From Methanosarcinaceae archaeon (GTDB taxonomy: Archaea; Halobacteriota; Methanosarcinia; Methanosarcinales; Methanosarcinaceae), in the NCBI GenBank assembly GCA_028690255.1, contig JAQVBP010000016.1:1353-6431 (forward strand): a stretch of 5,079 nucleotides of DNA, in the 5' to 3' direction. Below the pieces are notes generated by a model, which saw nothing but the letters and a program-made list of their open reading frames with translations, was not told where the DNA came from and searched no databases. The position numbers and the translations under genes are program-made. Positions 1 to 5,036 of this stretch are shown here, piece after piece. Each line of letters starts with the position of its first letter. Positions within the stretch are counted from its first letter, which is position 1.

Positions 1-185
1 TAATTCAAAGAATTTCATGTGTATTTTCCATAAACAAATCATCTTTCAGACATTTGATCCATTATCAACTTATACATTCATTTTCTATCGACTATACCTT
101 TAAATATCAAAACCCCCATGCACTGACACATATATCCCACTGAAATACAATCAAATCCTGCTACTTCTACTTTCACCGATTCACA

Positions 186-210
186 ATCATTTCTTAAATC
201 ATTTCTTAAA
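186..210. repeat. 12-bp tandem duplication in the guaA leader
   Basis: ATCATTTCTTAAA occurs at 186-198 and again at 198-210, giving two perfect 12-bp periods sharing one base. It lies about 16 bp upstream of the Shine-Dalgarno of the GMP synthase gene. It may be a slippage duplication; a role in the leader is possible but not shown. Confidence 0.85.
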
Positions 211-225
211 GGAAATATTCACCTT

Positions 226-231
226 AAGGAG
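226..231 (+). promoter_or_regulatory. Shine-Dalgarno for GMP synthase subunit B
   Basis: AAGGAG at 226-231 sits 7 nt before the ATG at 239. It is a strong match to the archaeal 16S 3' end and decides the start codon. Confidence 0.85.
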
Positions 232-238
232 CATTTCG

Positions 239-1153
239 ATGGTAAAAACCGAGAAATTCATTCCAAAAGCAATTGAAAGGATCAAAAGCGAGATTGACGG
301 CCAGGCCATAATCGCTCTGTCGGGCGGTGTGGACAGTTCAGTTTGTGCGGAGCTGGCCTACAGGGCTATCGGGGAGAGGTTGCACCCGATTTACATTGAC
401 ACCGGGCTTATGAGAAAGGGAGAAACCGAAAGGATCGCCCACATCTTTTCCCACATGAATCTGGACGTTGTGGACGCGAAAGACAGGTTTATGGGGGCCC
501 TGAAAGGAGTAACGGACCCTGAAGAGAAGAGAAAGGCCATCGGGGAAACCTTTATCCGGGTCTTTGAGGAAGAGGCAAAAAAGCTTCAGGCCGAGTACCT
601 GATCCAGGGAACCATTTACCCGGACAAGATCGAGTCCGAGGGCGGGATAAAGTCCCACCACAACGTAGGCGGGCTTCCCACAGATATCGAGTTCAAGAAA
701 ATTGTGGAGCCTATCGACGAGCTTTACAAGGACGAGGTAAGAGAAGTTGCCTGGGCCCTTGAGATGCCCGAGGAAATTTGCGAAAGGATGCCTTTCCCGG
801 GGCCGGGGCTTGCCGTGCGGGTGCTCGGGGAGGTTACCGAGGAGAAAGTCGAGGCTGTCCGGGAGGCAAACGCAATCGTCGAAGAAGAACTACTCGACCG
901 CTTCTGCCCCTGGCAGACCTATGCCGCAATAATCGGCAAAGGGACCGGGGTCAAGGGCGATGTGCGGGCCTACGGCTGGATCGTGGCGATAAGAGCTGTA
1001 GGGTCCAGAGACGGGATGACCGCGGACGTGCTGGAAATTCCCTGGGACGTCCTCAAGCTCCTCCAGTCCAGGATCACCTCCGAGATCCCGAGCGTCGTCA
1101 GGGTTGTCTACGACATCACCCCGAAGCCACCTGCGACCATTGAGTTCGAGTAA
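239..1153 (+). CDS. guaAB: GMP synthase (glutamine-hydrolysing) subunit B, ATP-pyrophosphatase
   Basis: This is the synthetase subunit of the two-part archaeal GMP synthase. It adenylylates XMP with ATP and aminates it with ammonia from the separate glutaminase subunit, giving GMP in the cytoplasm. The 304-residue protein carries the N-type ATP-pyrophosphatase loop SGGVDSS at residues 28-34. Also present are IDTGLMRKGE (53-62), QGTIYPDKIES (123-133), KSHHNVGGLP (138-147) and RMPFPGPGLAVR (183-194). The C-terminal dimerisation domain ends in the family signature RVVYDITPKPPATIEFE (288-304). Length and ends fit the archaeal family; there is no class I glutaminase domain, so a partner GuaAA must be encoded elsewhere. 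The start is fixed by AAGGAG 7 nt upstream. The radical SAM gene follows after 36 bp on the same strand, suggesting cotranscription. All key motifs are intact. Confidence 0.97.
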   Translation: MVKTEKFIPKAIERIKSEIDGQAIIALSGGVDSSVCAELAYRAIGERLHPIYIDTGLMRKGETERIAHIFSHMNLDVVDAKDRFMGALKGVTDPEEKRKAIGETFIRVFEEEAKKLQAEYLIQGTIYPDKIESEGGIKSHHNVGGLPTDIEFKKIVEPIDELYKDEVREVAWALEMPEEICERMPFPGPGLAVRVLGEVTEEKVEAVREANAIVEEELLDRFCPWQTYAAIIGKGTGVKGDVRAYGWIVAIRAVGSRDGMTADVLEIPWDVLKLLQSRITSEIPSVVRVVYDITPKPPATIEFE

Positions 1154-1173
1154 AATCCATTATTAATAGAAAG

Positions 1174-1179
1174 AGAGGT
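1174..1179 (+). promoter_or_regulatory. Shine-Dalgarno for the radical SAM gene
   Basis: AGAGGT at 1174-1179 is complementary to the archaeal anti-SD and lies 10 nt before the ATG at 1190. It supports that start. No obvious separate promoter fits in the 36-bp spacer. Confidence 0.65.
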
Positions 1180-1189
1180 TTTTACGGCC

Positions 1190-2230
1190 ATGTCCCTGAA
1201 CAAAGAAGTACTCAAAATCCGGGAAAGACAGAGGATCAAGCCCTCGTCCCCGGACTATCCGGCAGCAAGCTGGACCGGCGAGGACCTTGTAGAAGGGGTC
1301 CGGACAAAGACTCTGACAATGATCTTCAAGAGCGCGGGTTGCTACTGGGGAAAAGTGGGGGGCTGCACCATGTGCGGCTTTGTCTATGACTGCGCAACAA
1401 CCCCACCGACCCTTGAAAACTATAAGGCCCAGCTCGAAAAAGCGATGAGAAAGGCCGGGGATTTTTCGGAGTTTATGGTAAAGATCTTCACTTCCGGAAG
1501 TTTCCTCGACGAAAAGGAAGTCTTCCCCGAAGCCAGAGATGCCATTCTGGAAACCCTCGCAGAGGATTCCAGAGTCGTCAAGGTCCTTGTGGAGACCCGG
1601 CCCGAGTTCGTGAGCGAGGAAAACGTGGAGGCCTGCCTCGACATCCTTAAGGAAAAACCTTTCGAACTTGCCTTCGGGCTTGAGACCAGTTCGGACCGCA
1701 TCAGGAAAGACTCCATAAACAAGGGGTTCACCTTCAGCCAGTTTGTCCGGGCAGCCGAAATCGCAAAAGAGCACGGGGTGACCGTAAAGGCCTACCTCCT
1801 CCTGAAACCCCTCTTCCTCTCCGAAAAGCAGGCCTTAGAAGACATCCTGCACTCCATAGACGATGCGGCCCCCTATGCGGATACCATCTCCGTAAACCTC
1901 TGCAACGTCCAGAAAGGCACCCTTGTCGAGAGCTTCTGGGAAAAAAATCAGTACAGACCCCCCTGGCTCTGGAGCATCGTCGAAATCCTCAAACGGGCAA
2001 AAGAAAAATATCCGGAGCTCCCGATCATGTCCGACCCCGTGGGTGCGGGCTCAAAGCGCGGGCCCCGCAATTGCAAAGAGTGCAGCCATGAGCTTGCGGA
2101 TGCCCTTAGGGACTTTTCCATAAGCCAGGACCCGGCCGACCTGGAAAAGGTTGACTGTGAGTGCAAAGAGCTCTGGAAAAAGGTCCTTGAGGCAGATGAC
2201 TTTACTTACGGGGCCCCGATTTTAGAATAA
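1190..2230 (+). CDS. Radical SAM protein, probable archaeosine synthase partner RaSEA
   Basis: The 346-residue protein resembles the archaeal radical SAM family now called RaSEA. Together with ArcS, RaSEA converts the lysine adduct of preQ0 at tRNA position 15 into archaeosine. The likely cluster-binding cysteines are C51, C59 and C62 (GCYWGKVGGCTMCGF, residues 50-64). This CX7CX2C spacing differs from the common CX3CX2C. Further barrel motifs are FTSGSFLD (100-107), VETRPEF (134-140), FGLETSSDRIRKDSINKG (162-179) and KAYLLLKP (200-207). A second cysteine group lies near the C-terminus (C295, C298, C323, C325) and could bind zinc or another cluster. The gene follows GMP synthase by 36 bp and ends at a hairpin terminator. 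Membership of the Elp3/MiaB-like radical SAM group is clear; the RaSEA assignment is from remembered family resemblance, without a search. A related uncharacterised radical SAM enzyme is the alternative. Confidence 0.82.
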   Translation: MSLNKEVLKIRERQRIKPSSPDYPAASWTGEDLVEGVRTKTLTMIFKSAGCYWGKVGGCTMCGFVYDCATTPPTLENYKAQLEKAMRKAGDFSEFMVKIFTSGSFLDEKEVFPEARDAILETLAEDSRVVKVLVETRPEFVSEENVEACLDILKEKPFELAFGLETSSDRIRKDSINKGFTFSQFVRAAEIAKEHGVTVKAYLLLKPLFLSEKQALEDILHSIDDAAPYADTISVNLCNVQKGTLVESFWEKNQYRPPWLWSIVEILKRAKEKYPELPIMSDPVGAGSKRGPRNCKECSHELADALRDFSISQDPADLEKVDCECKELWKKVLEADDFTYGAPILE

Positions 2231-2271
2231 AAAGGTGTATCCGGCCGGAAAAAGCCTGCCGATACACTTTT
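2231..2271. terminator. Bidirectional hairpin terminator between radical SAM gene and argB
   Basis: GTGTATC (2235-2241) pairs with GATACAC (2261-2267). Inside, GGC (2243-2245) pairs with GCC (2258-2260) around one bulged C, and A/T pairs extend the base of the stem. On the plus strand the stem is followed by TTTT and then a T-rich run up to about 2290. On the minus strand it is followed by TTTTT. It starts directly after the radical SAM stop and lies about 65 bp past the argB stop, so it can serve both convergent genes. Confidence 0.75.
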
Positions 2272-2297
2272 AAAACACTTATTATTTTTTAGTTATT

Positions 2298-2328
2298 AGT
2301 ATTTATTTAAAGATATCAGTATTTATTT
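2298..2328. repeat. Short direct repeat AGTATTTATTT in the convergent spacer
   Basis: AGTATTTATTT occurs at 2298-2308 and 2318-2328, 20 bp apart, in the AT-rich spacer downstream of both convergent genes. On the plus strand it adds T-rich sequence that could assist archaeal termination. Significance is low given the base composition. Confidence 0.5.
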
Positions 2329-2337
2329 TTTCAAAAA

Positions 2338-3246
2338 TTATTTATCTCCTTCCGGCACCGAATTTTGCCTGCAGATCATGGTCCCGATCCCGCCGTCCGT
2401 GAAAAGTTCGAGGAGCATGGAATGGGAAATGCTCCCGTTTATTATATGGGCCTTCTCGACTCCGCTTTCCACGGCCACGGCCGCACTTTTGATTTTCGGG
2501 ATCATTCCCCCTCTGATAATTCCCTCGGCGATCAGGGCATCCACTTTTTCCAGAGGGACGCGAGAGATGCGGCTTGAGGGGTCGTTTACGTCTCTGAGGA
2601 GGCCTGAGACATCGGTAAGGAGGACAAGTTTCTTGGCCCGGAGAGCTGCGGCGATGTCTCCTGCCACGGTATCGGCATTTATATTCAGGGCGTTTCCCGC
2701 GCTGTCCACGGCAATCGGGGAAATTACGGGTATATAACCTTTTTCGAGCACGATATTCAAAAGTTCAGGGTTGACGACCTCACTTTCCCCCACCCAACCG
2801 ATATCGACCTCTGTTTCCACTCCTTCGATCAGGACCTTCTGGACAGCTTTCTTGCGGGCCAGGATCATACGGCCATCGTGACCCGTAAACCCCACTCCTT
2901 TTCCCCCGGACTGCCCGATCAGGGATACGATTTTGGTGTTGATGTTTCCGACAAGGACCATACGGGCGATTTCAAGAGTCTCATCGTCCGTAATCCGGAG
3001 CCCTTCGACGAACTCGGGTTTTTTGCCCATACGCTGCATCTTTTCCGTAATTTCGGGTCCCCCCCCGTGTACGATTACGGGCCTGATCCCCACAAAACGC
3101 AAAAGGACGATATCATTAATGATGTCTTCCATGATCCGGGCGTTGATCATGGCGTTTCCTCCGACCTTGATTACCATGACCGAGTCATAGAACTCCTGCA
3201 TGTAAGGAAGGGCCTCGATGAGTACATTCTCTCTCTTTAACGACAT
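2338..3246 (-). CDS. argB: Acetylglutamate kinase
   Basis: ArgB phosphorylates N-acetyl-L-glutamate with ATP, the second step of the acetylated route to ornithine and arginine, in the cytoplasm. The 302-residue protein shows the whole amino-acid kinase fold signature set. These are the phosphate-binding lysine in VIKVGGNAM (25-33), HGGGPEI (60-66), GLRITD (82-87) for acetylglutamate carboxylate binding, LNINADTVAGD (187-197), LLTDVSGLL (209-217), GGMIPKIKSA (246-255) and TDGGIGT (283-289). Length is normal for archaeal ArgB. It starts MSLKRENVLIEALPYMQEF, as expected for the family, but no Shine-Dalgarno precedes the ATG. A TATA-like stretch about 25-30 bp upstream suggests a leaderless or nearly leaderless mRNA. 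It is convergent with the radical SAM gene and has no same-strand neighbour, so it is probably monocistronic. Immediately upstream lies a 300-bp repeat array. Confidence 0.97.
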   Translation of the reverse strand: MSLKRENVLIEALPYMQEFYDSVMVIKVGGNAMINARIMEDIINDIVLLRFVGIRPVIVHGGGPEITEKMQRMGKKPEFVEGLRITDDETLEIARMVLVGNINTKIVSLIGQSGGKGVGFTGHDGRMILARKKAVQKVLIEGVETEVDIGWVGESEVVNPELLNIVLEKGYIPVISPIAVDSAGNALNINADTVAGDIAAALRAKKLVLLTDVSGLLRDVNDPSSRISRVPLEKVDALIAEGIIRGGMIPKIKSAAVAVESGVEKAHIINGSISHSMLLELFTDGGIGTMICRQNSVPEGDK

Positions 3247-3267
3247 GAATTGGAAATCAGAACTGAT

Positions 3268-3280
3268 GTTATTAAACTTA
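3268..3280 (-). promoter_or_regulatory. Candidate TATA box of argB
   Basis: Read on the minus strand, 3280-3268 is TAAGTTTAATAAC, a reasonable archaeal TATA-like element. Its centre is about 27 bp from the ATG at 3246, which would put the transcription start at or next to the start codon. This agrees with the absence of a Shine-Dalgarno. It is an inference from spacing; an upstream promoter reading through the repeat array is the alternative. Confidence 0.4.
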
Positions 3281-3290
3281 TCGTTGCAGG

Positions 3291-3590
3291 TTAAGCAATA
3301 ATTAGAAGAAGAATCAGAAAAATCAGAAAAATCGGAAGATTAAGCAATAATTAAAAGAATCAGAAGAATCGGAAGAAGAATCGGAAGAAGAATCAGAAGA
3401 AGAATCAGAAGAAGAATCAGAAGAATCAGAAGAAGAATCAGAAGAATCGGAAGATTAAGCAATAATTAGAAGAATCAGAAGAAGAATCGGAAGAATCGGA
3501 AGAAGAATCAGAAGAATCGGAAGAAGAATCAGAAGAAGAATCGGAAGAATCAGAAGATTAAGCAATAATTAGAAGAATCAGAGGAAGAAG
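3291..3590. repeat. Compound GAA/TCR minisatellite with four 14-bp AT-rich spacers
   Basis: This noncoding array has two levels. The 14-mer TTAAGCAATAATTA occurs four times, at 3291-3304, 3340-3353, 3455-3468 and 3558-3571 (steps of 49, 115 and 103 bp). Between copies are runs of 9-bp GAAGAATCR and 12-bp GAAGAAGAATCR units (R = A or G), so every run is built from whole triplets. Each of the first three runs ends in GAAGAT followed by TAA of the next 14-mer. Read on the plus strand in the local frame, a run would give Glu-Glu-Ser repeats ending Glu-Asp-stop. However, the frame shifts by one from block to block, and no start codon or Shine-Dalgarno is present, so it is not treated as a gene. 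It fills the space upstream of argB. Confidence 0.9.
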
Positions 3591-3717
3591 GGCCATCCAG
3601 CTTCCAAAAAAGTCAATACCTTCAAAAAAGCAAGCCCGGGAAATCTCGATAAGATCCACTTCCCGAGCTTGAACCTGCCCCAGTTTATCCGGCACCGATT
3701 TTTAAAGAAAAAGAATA
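3591..3717. other. Spacer between repeat array and MC1 terminator, with one long hairpin
   Basis: No gene is seen. The main structure is an inverted repeat: AAGCCCGGGAA (3632-3642) pairs with TTCCCGAGCTT (3660-3670), 11 positions with one mismatch, around a 17-nt loop. It lies about 80 bp past the MC1 stop. Poly-T does not follow it immediately on either strand, so a second-line terminator or an RNA processing hairpin is possible but unproven. Confidence 0.6.
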
Positions 3718-3737
3718 AAACCCAGGAATCCGGGTTT
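3700..3737 (-). terminator. Terminator of the MC1 gene
   Basis: AAACCC (3718-3723) pairs with GGGTTT (3732-3737), with an extra inner GG/CC pairing across a bulged A. On the minus strand the stem is followed by a T-rich tract (complement of 3700-3717, ATTCTTTTTCTTTAAAAA). It begins 16 bp past the MC1 stop codon. Position and T-rich tail support intrinsic archaeal termination. Confidence 0.65.
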
Positions 3738-3752
3738 ATGAGGAAATAAAAA

Positions 3753-4037
3753 TTATTCTATTTTTTCGATTTTTTCTTTCTTGACAAAAGGTTTGCTGAT
3801 CTTTTCAGGCATCCAATTAGGCCTGTTTTTGGGAGCTTCTACAAATTCCTTCCATGCCTTAAAAACGTGCACCTTCTTTGTCCCTCTTTCTCTGAGACGG
3901 ATGATGTCAGGCTGATCTTTGGTCCCGGTACCCCGGTTAGCGGCTTTGAGGGCGGCCTGTCTTGGCTGCTTTCCGGTGAATACTCCGTGTTCATTGTCAT
4001 TTTCGTCGCGTAAAACAAAATTTCTTGTGTTGGACAT
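3753..4037 (-). CDS. Non-histone chromosomal protein MC1
   Basis: MC1 is the small, abundant DNA-bending architectural protein of Methanosarcina and relatives; it binds as a monomer and sharply kinks the double helix. The mature chain here (after Met) is 93 residues, as in the characterised M. thermophila protein, and is almost colinear with it as I recall it. Examples are SNTRNFVLRDE, EHGVFTGKQPRQAALKAANRG, DIIRLRERGTKKVHVFKAWKE, and the C-terminal PKNRPNWMPEKISKPFVKK. Arg25 and Trp74, residues linked to DNA contact, are conserved. A longer in-frame start at 4070 would add 11 residues (MSSNITCEVTF). I chose the ATG at 4037 because GAGGTGACC lies just before it, where the longer form would encode that same sequence, and because the family starts there. 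It is a single gene with its own TATA box and terminator. Confidence 0.97.
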   Translation of the reverse strand: MSNTRNFVLRDENDNEHGVFTGKQPRQAALKAANRGTGTKDQPDIIRLRERGTKKVHVFKAWKEFVEAPKNRPNWMPEKISKPFVKKEKIEKIE

Positions 4038-4040
4038 AAA

Positions 4041-4049
4041 GGTCACCTC
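4041..4049 (-). promoter_or_regulatory. Shine-Dalgarno that sets the MC1 start
   Basis: On the minus strand 4049-4041 reads GAGGTGACC, a near-complete complement of the archaeal 16S 3' end. Its GAGGTGA core is 5 nt from the ATG at 4037. This argues against the upstream ATG at 4070. Confidence 0.85.
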
Positions 4050-4084
4050 GCAAGTTATATTGCTAGACACTGATTACATTTTAA

Positions 4085-4095
4085 AGTATATAAAG
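4085..4095 (-). promoter_or_regulatory. TATA box of the MC1 gene
   Basis: On the minus strand 4095-4085 is CTTTATATACT, a consensus-like archaeal TATA box preceded by a purine-rich stretch (GAAGAAAGA) that could serve as the BRE. The predicted start near 4063 leaves a leader of about 25 nt containing the strong Shine-Dalgarno. It also places the ATG at 4070 outside the transcript. Confidence 0.7.
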
Positions 4096-4174
4096 TCTTT
4101 CTTCAATAAGTGGGCTGTAGATATTGTTTTACGGGAAATTTACCTAAAATTACAGGCCTAATATAACCGGAATT

Positions 4175-4214
4175 TTTTTATATCATTGTTCGAATAGGAA
4201 ATTATTTAAATATC
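4175..4214 (+). promoter_or_regulatory. Candidate plus-strand promoter(s) ahead of the IS605-like remnant
   Basis: Two TATA-like strings face right: TTTTTATATC (4175-4184) and TTTAAATATC (4205-4214). The latter is identical to the 10-mer before the GMP synthase gene. The second would start transcription near 4235-4240, ahead of the structured region at 4350-4560. No open frame with a good Shine-Dalgarno follows, so any product would be an RNA or the relic of a lost transposase transcript. AT-rich sequence makes chance matches likely. Confidence 0.35.
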
Positions 4215-4258
4215 TATAGCTTGTCAATAATCCCCCACTAAAGAGAGAGGCTTGTTTC

Positions 4259-4318
4259 GGCCAGCCTTGATTGACCGGCCTGAGTCTTAATTGACTACGC
4301 TGGACATGTCATGATCAT
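4259..4318. repeat. Imperfect hairpin and two adjacent palindromes; possible left part of remnant
   Basis: GGCCAG (4259-4264) can pair with CCGGCC (4275-4280) with one mismatch. TTGATTGAC (4269-4277 area) is loosely echoed by TTAATTGAC shortly after. Two perfect 8-bp palindromes stand side by side: GACATGTC (4303-4310) and ATGATCAT (4311-4318). IS200/IS605 ends carry short hairpins, so this could be the left part of the element whose right end is near 4560, but no known left-end sequence is recognised. Confidence 0.35.
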
Positions 4319-4349
4319 TTGGATGCTCCCTCAGTCCAATTCCCTATCG

Positions 4350-4578
4350 TGTAGCATTAAAAAGTCCTGAAAGGCAGGAGCGGTGTGTGCTACATATAAC
4401 AAGCATATCCGATATCGGCGAGGGGAAATAGTTTCAAAGACGACGTTATCTGCTACGAGAACCTGTTTCAAAAGCAGACTGGAGAAATCCAGACATAGAA
4501 CAGAATGCCTGAAAGTTGACGGCATTCTTCCCACGACTAAAGTCGCAGGCATCCTGCCTGAAGGCTCGTGAAAGACCA
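4350..4578 (+). mobile_element. IS200/IS605-type right-end remnant with omega-RNA-like structure
   Basis: A chain of short stems fills this stretch. TGTAGCA (4350-4356) pairs with TGCTACA (4388-4394), enclosing TCCTG (4365-4369) and CAGGA (4375-4379). CTGTTT (4463-4468) pairs with AAGCAG (4472-4477). CTGGA and TCCAG (4479-4492) close a GAAA tetraloop. AGAATGCC (4502-4509) pairs with GGCATTCT (4521-4528). CGACT-AA-AGTCG is at 4534-4545, and CAGGC/GCCTG at 4546-4560. The string around CCCACGACTAAAGTCG resembles the terminal hairpin of archaeal IS605/IS1341-type right ends, where the TnpB guide (omega) RNA is encoded. No intact tnpA or tnpB is present. Exact ends are unknown; about 4578 is a guess from where structure stops. 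Confidence 0.5.
4404..4465 (+). pseudogene. Possible TnpB fragment (RuvC-II region), frameshifted
   Basis: From 4404 one frame reads HIRYRRGEIVSK. At 4439 the next frame continues DDVICYENL (4439-4465). Adding one base near 4439 would join them as IVSKNDVICYENL. This resembles TnpB just before its catalytic RuvC-II glutamate, where archaeal members read like VICYENL or VVYEDL. After Leu the similarity ends and the palindromic right end begins, as if the C-terminal half were deleted. The match is short and remembered, so chance is not excluded. The whole stretch also lies within the structured RNA-like region. Confidence 0.35.
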
Positions 4579-4689
4579 TGATTAATTGAAGTTTTAGAAT
4601 GTTTGCTCCATCTTTTTCAAAAAAACGTTTTGTTATTTATGTCAACAGACCGGAAGAGGCTCCTTTTTTCGATTCAGGAGGCAGCGGGA

Positions 4690-4790
4690 AAGGGGAGTTT
4701 ATGGACACTTGCCAATATTCTTAGATTGGGGCTACAATCTTCCGAAACTAATAACTGCCGAAATCCAGGACTTTATCCGTTAAAGCGGTC
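4690..4790 (+). pseudogene. Possible TnpB C-terminal fragment
   Basis: The plus-strand frame at 4714-4740 encodes NILRLGLQS, very like the end of TnpB/OrfB proteins (NAAINILRLGLQSL), just after the RuvC-III aspartate motif. The expected preceding DRDLNAA is degraded here (SLWTLA). No zinc-finger cysteine pairs are found upstream, and the frame upstream to 4603 is not recognisable as TnpB. It is followed within 50 bp by a small hairpin (GTCC-TAA-GGAC, 4788-4798). ATGGACAC (4701-4708) and GTGTCCAT (4809-4816) form a perfect 8-bp inverted repeat around the piece. I read it as a relic of an IS605-family element, possibly different from the one at 4350-4578. Confidence 0.45.
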
Positions 4791-4816
4791 CTAAGGACTT
4801 AAACACTTGTGTCCAT

Positions 4817-5036
4817 TATATTTTTGTGGATGTTAATAAAATTATAGGGATAATTATATGAACAGGAATATAATGTCTTCTATAATATATTACGAGCCAT
4901 TATAATGAACCCGCCAATATGTATGATATGGCCCGGAATAAATAATAAAATTATTATAATAGAGATTACTCCTAATAAGGATATAAAACCGGCCTTCCCA
5001 GAAATATTATATAATTGTTGATACGATTGCTTTGAA
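4817..5036. other. AT-rich stretch without a recognisable gene
   Basis: Very AT-rich sequence with many AATATAAT/TTATAAT strings. The only open frames are tiny (for example 15 codons from an ATG near 4858) and have no convincing Shine-Dalgarno. A TATA-like GGATATAAAACC near 4979-4990 faces right and could belong to a gene beyond the window. Nothing else is supported. Confidence 0.5.

Larger units (their letters stand above)
1..238 (+). promoter_or_regulatory. AT-rich leader and promoter region of the guaA-radical SAM unit
   Basis: No gene is visible in this stretch. The best archaeal TATA-like box is TTTAAATATC at 99-108, which would place transcription start near 130 and leave a 5' leader of roughly 100 nt, a length not unusual for Methanosarcina mRNAs. 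A second weaker TATA-like string (TTATACATT) lies near 69-77. The same 10-mer TTTAAATATC recurs at 4205-4214. Close to the gene is a 12-bp tandem duplication (186-210). Promoter positions are inferred from base composition and spacing only. Confidence 0.45.

Noticed and set aside
1163..1774. 203-codon minus-strand open frame opposite the radical SAM gene
   Set aside because: It is an antisense shadow of a clearly conserved gene in GC-rich sequence, with no recognisable motif.
3301..3590. Glu/Ser-rich small protein encoded by the GAA/TCR array
   Set aside because: No start codon or Shine-Dalgarno, a stop ends each block, and the frame changes from block to block.
4038..4070. Longer MC1 start adding 11 residues
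   Set aside because: The strong Shine-Dalgarno lies inside that extension, the predicted transcript starts downstream of it, and the known protein begins at SNTRNF.
3919..4161. 80-codon plus-strand open frame over the MC1 start and promoter
   Set aside because: It is antisense to MC1, runs over its promoter, and has no ribosome binding site or family resemblance.
4331..4579. 82-codon minus-strand open frame across the palindromic region, and the 62-codon plus-strand frame at 4383-4571
   Set aside because: Both run through stacked inverted repeats and have no Shine-Dalgarno or recognised family. Such frames over IS right ends are commonly mis-annotated hypothetical proteins.
4235..4600. Group II intron fragment
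   Set aside because: Several stems and a GAAA tetraloop suggested it, but no domain V-like hairpin, typical 5' end or reverse transcriptase remnant is visible; IS605-type ends fit better.
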